A stretch of 15,490 bases of DNA from an uncultured Actinomycetes bacterium (GCA_903844585.1 CAIMUD010000182.1:1-15490), one strand, 5' to 3'. Numbered from the stretch's first letter, positions 7,013-14,778 are shown. Numbers and translations: made by a program. The notes: a model not told the origin generated them from the letters alone.

Positions 7013-7939
7013 ATGGCAGAGCAAGTACGCGTAGATGAGTTCCTCGCCGAACTCCTAGCAATTTGCCGCCCTCTCGAACCATTTAATATGGCACTTTTAG
7101 ATGCGCATAACGCAACTCTTGCAGAAGATATATATGCAGGCGAACGCCTCGTACTTAAAAAGGGTTCACGAATTCGTTCTACTCAAATTGGTCTTGCAGC
7201 TTCGATTGGAAGAGATCATCTTCCGACAAGACCGCATCCTCGCGTCGTTGTTTTATCTGCAGGCCCAGATCTAGTTGCACCAGGAAAAGATTTAGAAATT
7301 GGCGAAGAGTACGAGACGAATTCTTGGCTACTAACAACGGCTGTGCGCGAAGTTGGAGCTGTTGCATATCGAGTGCACACAATTCCAGATGATGAAGAGC
7401 AGCTACAAGCTGTAATCGAAGACCAGCTTGTGCGCGCGGACCTCATCATCATTAGCGGCGAGCGTCATAATGATTCATTCGATTTAATAACCCGAACTCT
7501 TTCGCGAATTGGCGAAATAAGAATTGCAGATATAGCAATTGAATCCAGCGGGCGACATAATTACGGTGTAATAGGTCCAGATAAAACTCCAGTCGTTACT
7601 TTGCCTGGAGATCCGATAGCTGCATATATTTCATTTGAACTTCTCATTCGCCCAATGATCCGTACGATGCTTGGGGCATCAACACTTCACAGGCCATCAG
7701 TTAAAGCAAAACTTGAAAAGCCTGTTAAGTCATCCGGTGGATTTCGTTCTTATGTGCGCGCAGTTTTATCGGAAGACGGAAAGTCTGTTCTGCCACTTAA
7801 TGAAACTGGTTATAGCGCGCAAGACGAACAAGCTGCGCTTTCGGATGCAAATTCTTTTATTGCAGTTCCTGAAGGAGAAACGGAGATTGCTGCCGGAAAA
7901 GAAGTCACCGTTGTGGTTCTAGAGCGCAGATATATTTAA
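7013..7939 (+). CDS. glp: Gephyrin/MoeA-like divisome protein Glp, lacking domain II
   Basis: The 308-residue protein aligns by eye with MoeA/gephyrin-E proteins but is about 100 residues short. The N-terminal helix (about 1-42, ending LAEDIYA) runs straight into GERLVLKKGSRI, so the segment carrying the DNSAMDGYA motif and domain II of MoeA is absent. A MoCF-type domain III follows (PRVVVLSAGPDL at 76-87, SGERHNDSFD at 148-157, TLPGDPIAA at 196-204), then domain IV (about 222-308). The molybdate/pterin loops are changed from the usual SGGVSxGxxD and LPGNPV. In Corynebacterium the equivalent protein is reported as Glp, an FtsZ-binding division protein acting with the membrane receptor GlpR. 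The genes immediately downstream, rimJ and a GlpR-like protein, give the same context. I infer a divisome role rather than molybdenum cofactor synthesis. Confidence 0.8.
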   Translation: MAEQVRVDEFLAELLAICRPLEPFNMALLDAHNATLAEDIYAGERLVLKKGSRIRSTQIGLAASIGRDHLPTRPHPRVVVLSAGPDLVAPGKDLEIGEEYETNSWLLTTAVREVGAVAYRVHTIPDDEEQLQAVIEDQLVRADLIIISGERHNDSFDLITRTLSRIGEIRIADIAIESSGRHNYGVIGPDKTPVVTLPGDPIAAYISFELLIRPMIRTMLGASTLHRPSVKAKLEKPVKSSGGFRSYVRAVLSEDGKSVLPLNETGYSAQDEQAALSDANSFIAVPEGETEIAAGKEVTVVVLERRYI

Positions 7940-8512
7940 ATGAATTCACGCTGGCCCATCACTCTGCAAAGTAATGAAATCACATTGCAGCCACTTCGCT
8001 TCCGTGATCGAGGTAGATGGGCAAACGTGAGAGCCGAAAATCGCGAATGGTTATCACAGTGGGAGGCAACTCTTCCAAGAGTTCCTGGTATGGAATTTTA
8101 TCAACAACTCCCTTCATTTTTAGAAATGTTGCGTTCTATAAATTACGAAGCAAGAAATGGACGCTCATACTCACTAATGATTTGGCACGAAAACAATTTG
8201 ATTGGCCAAATAACTATGGGTGGCGTTACTTATGGAGCAATGCGTGGGGCGCACATTGGATACTGGATTGATCGCAACTATTCAAACCGAGGATTTACAA
8301 CGTCAGCTGTGAGCCTATTAACCCAATACGGATTTAGTGAATTAAAGCTGCACCGTATTGAGATCAACGTACGCCCCGAAAACGCTGCATCAATTCGCGT
8401 AGCCGAAAAGGCGGGCTATGTTTTCGAAGGGGTACGCCCACGGTTTCTGCACATCGATGGCGCATGGCGAGACCACCACTGTTTCGTAAAAGAAAATGAG
8501 CTAATTATTTAG
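7940..8512 (+). CDS. rimJ: RimJ-like GNAT N-acetyltransferase
   Basis: A 190-residue GNAT protein of the RimJ/RimL type, which transfers acetyl from acetyl-CoA to protein N-termini. The acetyl-CoA-binding segment is seen as RNYSNRGFTTSAV (112-124), and the C-terminal half has the usual NxxS...AEKAGY pattern (N148, S151, 155-160) followed by EGVRP. The ATG directly follows the glp stop codon with no gap, so the two are co-transcribed and probably translationally coupled. The same position between the MoeA-like gene and the GlpR-like gene is known in mycobacteria (Rv0995, annotated rimJ). Ribosomal protein S5 is the classical RimJ substrate in E. coli; a substrate among the neighbouring divisome proteins is possible but unsupported by anything in the sequence. 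Confidence 0.85.
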   Translation: MNSRWPITLQSNEITLQPLRFRDRGRWANVRAENREWLSQWEATLPRVPGMEFYQQLPSFLEMLRSINYEARNGRSYSLMIWHENNLIGQITMGGVTYGAMRGAHIGYWIDRNYSNRGFTTSAVSLLTQYGFSELKLHRIEINVRPENAASIRVAEKAGYVFEGVRPRFLHIDGAWRDHHCFVKENELII

Positions 8513-8523
8513 CGATTTTTAGG

Positions 8524-8549
8524 CCCTGAAATCCACGAAGGTTCAAGGG
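8524..8549 (+). other. Imperfect hairpin between rimJ and glpR
   Basis: CCCTGAA (8524-8530) can pair with TTC-A-AGGG (8542-8549), giving seven pairs with one bulged A and an 11-base loop. No T-run follows, so it is not a standard terminator. It may be an attenuating or RNA-stability element, or chance. Confidence 0.25.
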
Positions 8550-8557
8550 TGCTCCTC

Positions 8558-8563
8558 TAATCT
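8558..8563 (+). promoter_or_regulatory. Possible -10 element upstream of glpR
   Basis: TAATCT lies nine bases before the glpR ATG in a 60-base gap, with no purine-rich ribosome site close to the start. An internal promoter giving a very short leader is plausible; no -35 element is clear. Confidence 0.35.
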
Positions 8564-8572
8564 AGATACATC

Positions 8573-9352
8573 ATGGCTTCAGGAATCATCTACCTCGCAA
8601 TAATTGGCATGTGGGTTGCCTATTTTTTGCCTCGCTGGGTACATGATCGAAATGAGTTTTCTGGAAAGAGCGTAGAGAAATATAAGAGCGCACTTCGAGT
8701 GGTTGCTAACTCAACTCCAGGATCTAGTTCGAATTCCGGAATCTTAAATATTGATTTGGACCATGAAGCAAAAGTTGCTCAACGACTTATGCGCAGAAGA
8801 ATTATTTTTTCAATAATCACACTCTCATTAATCATGACAATGGCAGGTGCATATATGCAAACTTTGGCGTATTCATTTATCGCTCTTCCGGTGGCTGGCT
8901 TCTTTTTATATATTGCATATGTCAGGCGTCAAGAGAACACTGAACGCATACAACAGCGACGAGTCAAGAATTTGCATCGCGAATCGTCAGGTGTTTCTTC
9001 AACAAATCTTGCAGATGTGGTTGCACCTAAACCTTCAACTGAACATTGGATCCCGCTTTCGGAGCGCGAACTTTCAGGGGTTGTAATTCTTCCTAAGGGA
9101 ACAGCAGCAGCAAATAGAAATGAATGGGAACCAAACTCTGTTCCGGTGCCTACTTATGTAAACGCTCCAAAGGCTGTGACTCCAAAGCGAGTAATTGATT
9201 TAACTAACCCTGGCGAATGGACAGAGGAGCAAGAACGACTTGAACGTGAAGCTCTTGCTGCTGCAGCGCCGTCTCGCGATGAAGTATTTGATCAGCAATT
9301 AGCAGATGAAGCTGTTGATAAAGTGCGTAAAAATCGCGCAGCAAATCAGTAG
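8573..9352 (+). CDS. glpR: GlpR-like membrane receptor of the gephyrin-like divisome protein
   Basis: A 259-residue protein with a short N-terminal membrane helix (about 3-19) followed by YFLPRWVHDR, a soluble loop, two adjacent helices (about 77-116) and a long hydrophilic C-terminal tail of about 140 residues. The topology and the FLPRWVH signature match the actinobacterial membrane protein encoded after moeA-rimJ (Rv0996-like), described in Corynebacterium as GlpR, the membrane receptor of Glp. Two short stretches stand out in the otherwise disordered tail: WEPNSVPVPTYV at 185-196 and DLTNPGEW at 209-216, followed by an acidic helix. These are candidate Glp-binding motifs by inference. The symbol is not the glycerol repressor of the same name. 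The stop lies four bases from the convergent pmt stop. Confidence 0.78.
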   Translation: MASGIIYLAIIGMWVAYFLPRWVHDRNEFSGKSVEKYKSALRVVANSTPGSSSNSGILNIDLDHEAKVAQRLMRRRIIFSIITLSLIMTMAGAYMQTLAYSFIALPVAGFFLYIAYVRRQENTERIQQRRVKNLHRESSGVSSTNLADVVAPKPSTEHWIPLSERELSGVVILPKGTAAANRNEWEPNSVPVPTYVNAPKAVTPKRVIDLTNPGEWTEEQERLEREALAAAAPSRDEVFDQQLADEAVDKVRKNRAANQ

Positions 9353-9356
9353 GTAA

Positions 9357-10628
9357 TTAGATCCAAGAAGGCAACCACATGTGTTGTCGCCAAGCGTCAT
9401 ACGTGATTACATCCGCAGTGTAAAGCGGCATGAAGTAAATGAAGTTGAGCGCAATTACGATTAATAGCGCAGCCATAAGTGATATTGCTACGCGACTATT
9501 TTTTGCTTTTTCAAACCAGAGCCAAGCGCAATAAGTGAGTGCAAGAATCAAAAAAGGTTCGAAAACAATTGCATAAAAAGAAAAAACTGTTCGTTTTTGA
9601 AAGAAGAACCAAGGCAGATATCCAGCAACCAAACCACTCATAATTAAAGTGAGCGCTGGATCAATTCGTCTTTCGAATAAAGATTTAGTCCAAATTGCTA
9701 CAACTACACACAATGCAATTGTCGCACTCCACCATAAGAGCGGAGTGCCCAGTGCTAGAACTTCTTGTGCGCATGCATCAGCTCCGCACCCTTTGGGGGA
9801 TTCATAAAAGAAAGAAGTAGGGCGCCCCATCACTAACCAACTCCAAGGATTTGCTTGGTAACTGTGTTTATCTGTTAGCCCAGTATGAAATCCAAGCATT
9901 TGCTTGTGATAGTAAATAAATGAAGTTATTGGGTTGCTTGACCAATCACGATCCCAACCCCGATTGCTCTTAAACCAGCCAAACCATGAAGTTACATAGA
10001 TGGACAGAGGAAGTAGACCATATTGAGCAGCGACTATCGCGCTTGGTTTTAGAAGTCGCTTCCCACTCCCGCTAGTAAAGACTTTGTAAAGTGAAATAAA
10101 TCCAAATACCGCAACAAAGTAGAGAGCGCTCCACTTTGTTCCGAGCGCCAATCCGAAGAATAGTCCGGTAAACCAGTGCCATTCTTTGATGAAGAAATAA
10201 GCAGCTAATAAAATAAAAAACGCTAAGAAATTATCTAATAAAGCAGTGCGCGAATGCACAAGTGCCAATCCATCAAGGGACATCAGCGCACTAGCAAGAA
10301 TTGTTAAAACCTGGGAATGGAAGAGTTCGTGCGCGATAAGTGCGATGAGAACAATCATGAGAGTGCCAACTAGCGCACTCATAAATCTCCAACCAAAAGA
10401 GTCGTTGCCAAAGAATTGGATTCCAGCTCCAATTAGCCATTTACCTACTGGCGGATGAACGATGAATTCTGGTTTGAGCCCATCAACTTCTACGCCGTAT
10501 TTCAGTAGATCTCGTGCACCGTCAACATAATAAATTTCATCAAATACGAGTGAGTTGGGTCTGCCCAAGTTGATGCTGCGCAGTAAGAATGAGTAGAGAG
10601 TGATTACTCCTACAAAAATTATCTGCAT
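9357..10628 (-). CDS. pmt: Polyprenyl-phosphate-mannose-protein mannosyltransferase
   Basis: A GT39-type integral membrane enzyme that transfers mannose from polyprenyl-phosphate mannose to Ser/Thr of exported proteins. The 423-residue product shows VFDEIYY at 28-34, where D30 and E31 are the catalytic acidic pair of the first extracytoplasmic loop, HPPVGKW at 58-64, about ten membrane segments and the usual C-terminal PLYTADVITYDAWRQHMWLPSW region. I chose ATG 10628 because it sits just before the first helix and six bases after TACTCT. The in-frame ATG at 10793 would run far into the divergent rsmI gene and adds residues with no membrane or family character. It is divergent from rsmI, as Rv1002c is from Rv1003. 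The cytoplasmic N-terminus is very short compared with mycobacterial homologues. Confidence 0.9.
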   Translation of the reverse strand: MQIIFVGVITLYSFLLRSINLGRPNSLVFDEIYYVDGARDLLKYGVEVDGLKPEFIVHPPVGKWLIGAGIQFFGNDSFGWRFMSALVGTLMIVLIALIAHELFHSQVLTILASALMSLDGLALVHSRTALLDNFLAFFILLAAYFFIKEWHWFTGLFFGLALGTKWSALYFVAVFGFISLYKVFTSGSGKRLLKPSAIVAAQYGLLPLSIYVTSWFGWFKSNRGWDRDWSSNPITSFIYYHKQMLGFHTGLTDKHSYQANPWSWLVMGRPTSFFYESPKGCGADACAQEVLALGTPLLWWSATIALCVVVAIWTKSLFERRIDPALTLIMSGLVAGYLPWFFFQKRTVFSFYAIVFEPFLILALTYCAWLWFEKAKNSRVAISLMAALLIVIALNFIYFMPLYTADVITYDAWRQHMWLPSWI

Positions 10629-10634
10629 GAGATA

Positions 10635-10640
10635 AGAGTA
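10635..10640 (-). promoter_or_regulatory. -10 element of pmt, probably leaderless
   Basis: TACTCT on the minus strand, six bases (TATCTC) before ATG 10628, in a 48-base divergent gap shared with rsmI. It has the same geometry as purU and glp. On the opposite strand GAAGAT (10665-10670) is also six bases before the rsmI ATG but matches TANNNT less well. Confidence 0.45.
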
Positions 10641-10676
10641 AGTGTGATTAAGTGAAAAAACTGAGAAGATAGCGCC

Positions 10677-11519
10677 ATGGCCCTTACTCTTGCTGCAACC
10701 CCGCTTGGTAATCCTGGGGATGCAAGTCCACGGCTTAAGCGCGCCATTGAGAGCGCAGAAATAATTGCTGCCGAGGATTCGAGGAGATTTCATAGACTTT
10801 GCTCTGATATTGAAATCACTTTTACTGGGCGAGTTATTTCTTTTTTTGACGGAAACGAAACTGCACGCACCGAAGAAGTTTTACAACTGCTTCGAGAGGG
10901 CAAAAACGTATTAGTTGTTTCTGATGCAGGAATGCCAACAATTAGTGATCCAGGATTTAGGCTGATGCGAGATGCCATTGCAGAAAATATTGATGTAAAA
11001 GTTATTCCTGGTCCAAGTGCGCCAACGATGGCAGTTGCACTTTCTGGGTTGCCAACAGATCGATTTACATTTGAAGGATTTTTACCTCGAGCAAGTGGTG
11101 CAAGGAACTCTTTGCTTAATTCGCTTAGATTCGAAGAGCGCACGATGGTTTTCTTTGAAGCACCTCACCGATTAAAAGAGTCGCTGCAAGATATATTGGA
11201 AGTTTTCGGTTCAGACCGCAAAGGTGCAATTTGTAGAGAGATGACAAAGACTTACGAAGAGACCATTCGCGCAAACGCAGCAGAACTTCTTAAGTGGGCA
11301 TCTGCGAATGAAATCTTGGGTGAGATAACACTTGTGATTGAAGGCGCGAGCACGGGATCAGCGGCTAAGACTTCTACGGAAATGGTCGCGCGCGTTCGTG
11401 AATTTGAAGCCGCGGGGATGGACCGAAAAACAGCAATCGCCACAGTTGCAGAAGAATTTGACCTGCCAAAGCGAACCGTTTATGCAGCAGTTGTTGATGC
11501 GAATAAGATGGGCTCGTGA
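10677..11519 (+). CDS. rsmI: 16S rRNA (cytidine-1402-2'-O)-methyltransferase
   Basis: RsmI methylates the 2'-hydroxyl of C1402 in the ribosomal decoding centre using S-adenosylmethionine. The 280-residue product has the family N-terminus (TPLGNPGD at 8-15, AAEDSRR at 31-37), the SDAGMPTISDPG motif at 82-93, PGPSAP followed by GLPTDRFTFEGFLPR, and a C-terminal helix-turn-helix-like tail (LPKRTVYAAVVDAN). There is no strong ribosome site, so initiation may be leaderless or nearly so. It is the first gene of the rsmI-metG-tatD-rsmA-ispE run, and its TGA overlaps the metG GTG by four bases. Its position beside pmt matches mycobacteria. Confidence 0.95.
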   Translation: MALTLAATPLGNPGDASPRLKRAIESAEIIAAEDSRRFHRLCSDIEITFTGRVISFFDGNETARTEEVLQLLREGKNVLVVSDAGMPTISDPGFRLMRDAIAENIDVKVIPGPSAPTMAVALSGLPTDRFTFEGFLPRASGARNSLLNSLRFEERTMVFFEAPHRLKESLQDILEVFGSDRKGAICREMTKTYEETIRANAAELLKWASANEILGEITLVIEGASTGSAAKTSTEMVARVREFEAAGMDRKTAIATVAEEFDLPKRTVYAAVVDANKMGS

Positions 11520-13078
11520 AGTCCTTTTACCTAACTACGCCTATTTACTATGTAAATGATGCGCCGCATATTGGCCATGCATACACAACAGTTGCAGGCG
11601 ATGTTCTTACTCGTTGGCATCGCCAACGTGGAGAATCTGTTTGGTTTTTAACAGGCACTGACGAACACGGCCAAAAAGTTATGCGCACTGCCGAAGAGAA
11701 CAACGTTGCGCCCCAGGCTTGGGTAGATCGCTTAGTTGCCGATGCGTGGAAACCAAATTGGACTGCTTTAAACATTGCTAACGATGACTTTATTCGCACA
11801 ACTGAACCGCGCCATACCGAGCGTGTGCAAAAGTTTCTGCAATCACTTAAGGATTCTGGCCATATATATGCAGGTAAATATGAAGGCCCTTATTGCGTAG
11901 GTTGCGAAGAGTTCAAACTTCCTGGTGATCTCATTGATGCTGATGGAGCAAAACTTTGCCCCATTCATAGCAAGCCGGTTGAGATTGTTAATGAAAATAA
12001 CTGGTTCTTTAAGCTTTCAGCATTTGTCGAGCCACTCCTTGCGCACTACAAAGAAAATCCAGAAGCATGTCAGCCAGAGAGCGCACGTAATGAAGTAGTT
12101 TCTTTCCTTGAAGGCGGAGTCTCTGACCTTTCAATTTCTCGCTCAACATTTGATTGGGGAATACCAGTTCCATGGGATACCGATCAAGTTGTCTACGTTT
12201 GGTTTGATGCACTTCTCAACTACGCGACTGCAGTTGGCTTAACAGATGCCCCAAATTCAGAAGGTGGAAAGAAGTTCGCTTCCACCTGGCCTGCCGATGT
12301 GCATTTAGTTGGGAAAGATATTTTGCGATTCCACGCAGTAATTTGGCCAGCGATGTTGATGGCTGCAGGAATTGCCGTACCAAAGAAAGTCTTCGCACAC
12401 GGTTGGTTGTTGGTCGGTGGCGAGAAGATGAGCAAGAGCAAGCTCACCGGAATTGCGCCATCAGATATCACCGATCACTTTGGTGTAGATGCATTCCGTT
12501 ATTACTTCTTGCGCGCGATTCCTTTTGGAAGCGATGGATCTTTCTCTTGGGAAGATATGTCGGCTAGATACACATCCGAGCTAGCAAATGATTTTGGAAA
12601 CCTCGCCTCGCGTCTTGCTGCAATGGTGGAAAAATATTGCGAAGGAAAACTTCCAGCGAAAAGCACTGATAAAAGTCTTGAGAGCGCACTTTCGGAAACG
12701 GTGGCCAAAGCAGATGCTGCAATGGTTGCTCTCGATTTTCAGGGTGGGATAAATACGGTTATGGATTTCTGCAAGAAGGTAAATGGTTATGTAACCGAGA
12801 AAGAGCCTTGGATTCTCGCTAAAGACCCAGCGAATAAAGTTGAGTTGGAAGAAGTTTTATATAACACTGCAGAATCACTTCGTGCACTTGCTGTTTTGCT
12901 CCACCCAGTGATGCCAGCAACGACAGAAATTTTGTGGGATAGCCTTGGTGCAAATGTTGCAATTGGACCAATTGGCGCCCAAATAATTTCAAGCGTTGCA
13001 ACGTGGGGTCAGCTTCCACAAGGAACGACAATTACAAAAACTCCCGTTCTTTTTCCACGGCTTGAGATAAAAGAGTAA
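11516..13078 (+). CDS. metG: Methionyl-tRNA synthetase
   Basis: A class I aminoacyl-tRNA synthetase that charges tRNA-Met. The 520 residues include the HIGH signature (PHIGH, 17-21) and KMSKS (304-308), with a single zinc knuckle formed by C127-X2-C130 and C148-X2-H151. The C-terminal anticodon-binding helical domain is present, but the extra tRNA-binding/dimerisation domain of the E. coli enzyme is absent; this matches the short mycobacterial type of about 519 residues. The start is GTG within a GTGA overlap with the rsmI stop, so translation is coupled. tatD follows after five bases. Confidence 0.97.
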   Translation: MKSFYLTTPIYYVNDAPHIGHAYTTVAGDVLTRWHRQRGESVWFLTGTDEHGQKVMRTAEENNVAPQAWVDRLVADAWKPNWTALNIANDDFIRTTEPRHTERVQKFLQSLKDSGHIYAGKYEGPYCVGCEEFKLPGDLIDADGAKLCPIHSKPVEIVNENNWFFKLSAFVEPLLAHYKENPEACQPESARNEVVSFLEGGVSDLSISRSTFDWGIPVPWDTDQVVYVWFDALLNYATAVGLTDAPNSEGGKKFASTWPADVHLVGKDILRFHAVIWPAMLMAAGIAVPKKVFAHGWLLVGGEKMSKSKLTGIAPSDITDHFGVDAFRYYFLRAIPFGSDGSFSWEDMSARYTSELANDFGNLASRLAAMVEKYCEGKLPAKSTDKSLESALSETVAKADAAMVALDFQGGINTVMDFCKKVNGYVTEKEPWILAKDPANKVELEEVLYNTAESLRALAVLLHPVMPATTEILWDSLGANVAIGPIGAQIISSVATWGQLPQGTTITKTPVLFPRLEIKE

Positions 13079-13083
13079 TTTTT

Positions 13084-13941
13084 ATGGCTGACCGCCACAA
13101 TCGCGATATCGACCGCCAACCCGCACCACTTCCTAAACCTCTTCCAGTTCCAACTGTTGACGCACACGCACATTTAGAAATTGTTACCGATGCTGCGCCA
13201 GATTCTCCAGAAGTTCTTAAAGTATTAGATGATGCCAAATCTGTTGGCGTAGATCGCATAGTTCAAGTTGGTTATTCAGCTGAACAATCAAAGTGGTGCG
13301 CCGAACTTGCCAGGCTTTATCCAGGTCGCGTATTAGCTGCTGTTGCACTTCATCCAAATGAAGCACCTGTCGTCGCGGATTTAGAAGCTGATTTGAAATT
13401 TATTGAAGAACTTGCACAGCAGCCGCGAGTTCGTGCAATTGGTGAAACAGGGCTAGATTATTTTCGAACACCACCAGAGCTTCGAAAGCGCCAACAAGAT
13501 TCTTTTAAGTGGCATATCGAGCTAGCGAAGAAGACAAATAAGGCGCTGGTTATTCATGACCGTGATTCTCACGACGACGTTCTTTCAATCCTCCTCGAAG
13601 TAGGTGCACCCGAGAAAACAGTTTTTCATTGTTTTTCTGGAGATGTCGAAATGGCAAAGACTTGTATCGAACGCGGATACATATTGTCCTTTGCCGGAAC
13701 TCTCACATTTAAAAACGCTCCAGAACTTCGCGAGGCTGTAAAACTCGTTCCTTACGAACAATTGCTTGTCGAAACTGATTCTCCATTCTTGGCGCCTACT
13801 CCGCACCGCGGAGCGCTAAATACTCCAGCGCAGATTGCCAACATTGTTCGCGCAATGGCCGAAGAGCGAAACGAAAGTGTGGGAGCACTTGCTGGCGAGC
13901 TATCAAAGAACGCCGAACGTATTTTTGGATCGTTTGCATGA
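13084..13941 (+). CDS. tatD: TatD-family metal-dependent hydrolase
   Basis: An amidohydrolase-fold, metal-dependent nuclease of the TatD family; members act as 3'-5' exonucleases in DNA repair or RNA turnover. The 285 residues contain all expected metal ligands: H28 and H30 (DAHAH), E121 (IGETGLDYF), H158 (VIHDRD), H182 (FHCFSG) and D232 (ETDSPFLAP). A proline-rich N-terminal extension of about 24 residues precedes the first ligands, common in actinobacterial members. The gene begins five bases after metG and its TGA overlaps the rsmA ATG by four bases. In mycobacteria rpfB lies between tatD and ksgA; it is missing here. The physiological substrate is not determined by the sequence. Confidence 0.94.
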   Translation: MADRHNRDIDRQPAPLPKPLPVPTVDAHAHLEIVTDAAPDSPEVLKVLDDAKSVGVDRIVQVGYSAEQSKWCAELARLYPGRVLAAVALHPNEAPVVADLEADLKFIEELAQQPRVRAIGETGLDYFRTPPELRKRQQDSFKWHIELAKKTNKALVIHDRDSHDDVLSILLEVGAPEKTVFHCFSGDVEMAKTCIERGYILSFAGTLTFKNAPELREAVKLVPYEQLLVETDSPFLAPTPHRGALNTPAQIANIVRAMAEERNESVGALAGELSKNAERIFGSFA

Positions 13942-14777
13942 GCCTTCTTGGTGCCGCCGAGATTCGCGAATTAGCTGAAGCGCTCGATTTAAAACCATCA
14001 AAGTCACTTGGCCAAAACTTTGTCATCGATGCGAATGTGTGCCGAAAGATTGTGCGAACAGCAGGAGTGACATCGAGTGATATCGCACTAGAAATCGGTC
14101 CAGGCCTTGGTTCGTTAACTCTTGCTCTTATGGAGATAGCGAAAGAAGTTATTGCCGTTGAAATTGATTCACGACTTGCCAATCAACTTCCAATTACCGC
14201 TGCAGCGCATAGCGAAAAAAATGAACCACTTACAGTTATCAATCAAGATGCAATGACCGTCACTAACTTGCCTGCAGACCCGACAGTGCTTGTTGCAAAT
14301 TTGCCTTACAACGTATCGGTTCCGGTATTTCTGCATCTTCTTGAAGTTTTTCAAACACTTCGTACTGGCGTCGTTATGGTGCAGGCAGAAGTTGCTGACA
14401 GGTTGGCTGCAAAACCAAATTCAAAAGAGTATGGAATACCAAGTGTGAAAGCAGCGTGGTGGGCAGATGTTACGAGCGCGGGATCTGTCTCCCGATCAAT
14501 ATTTTGGCCAGCGCCAAATGTGGATTCAAAGCTTGTTTCATTTACTCGTCGACAAACTCCTGGAGATGAAGTTTTGCGCAAGAAAGTATTTGCAATTATT
14601 GATTTAGCTTTTGCACAACGCAGAAAGATGTTGCGCTCTGCGCTTTCGTCTATGTATGGAGGATCAGCTGCAGCAGAGGTTGTTCTTGGGGCAGCAGGAA
14701 TTGATCCCACCCTTCGAGGTGAGGCGTTAGATATTCACGCCTTCTGCAAAATTGCAGAACAAGGTTTAGGGTCATAG
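13938..14777 (+). CDS. rsmA: 16S rRNA (adenine-1518/1519-N6)-dimethyltransferase
   Basis: RsmA (KsgA) dimethylates the two adjacent adenines in the 3'-terminal hairpin of 16S rRNA during 30S maturation. The 279-residue product has the N-terminal KSLGQNFVIDANV motif (22-34), the SAM-binding EIGPGLGS (52-59), an acidic ribose-contact residue in AVEIDSRL, and the catalytic NLPYNVSVP (121-129). The C-terminal AQRRKMLRSAL segment is typical. Its ATG lies inside the tatD stop (ATGA), and ispE begins one base after its TAG, so the three genes are one transcript. The length matches actinobacterial orthologues. Confidence 0.96.
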   Translation: MSLLGAAEIRELAEALDLKPSKSLGQNFVIDANVCRKIVRTAGVTSSDIALEIGPGLGSLTLALMEIAKEVIAVEIDSRLANQLPITAAAHSEKNEPLTVINQDAMTVTNLPADPTVLVANLPYNVSVPVFLHLLEVFQTLRTGVVMVQAEVADRLAAKPNSKEYGIPSVKAAWWADVTSAGSVSRSIFWPAPNVDSKLVSFTRRQTPGDEVLRKKVFAIIDLAFAQRRKMLRSALSSMYGGSAAAEVVLGAAGIDPTLRGEALDIHAFCKIAEQGLGS

Positions 14778-14778
14778 C

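Noticed and set aside
7013..7939. Annotation as a standard molybdopterin molybdotransferase MoeA
   Set aside because: The DNSAMDGYA motif and domain II are missing and the ligand loops are altered; the context with rimJ and glpR fits a divisome Glp protein better.
10629..10793. N-terminal extension of pmt starting at ATG 10793
   Set aside because: It would overlap the well-supported divergent rsmI gene by over 100 bases, and the added residues show no membrane helix or family similarity.
13796..14182. 128-residue minus-strand frame over tatD/rsmA
   Set aside because: It is antisense to two strongly conserved genes, and its composition reflects their codons.
14351..14710. 119-residue minus-strand frame inside rsmA
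   Set aside because: A shadow of the conserved rsmA reading frame with no recognisable domain.
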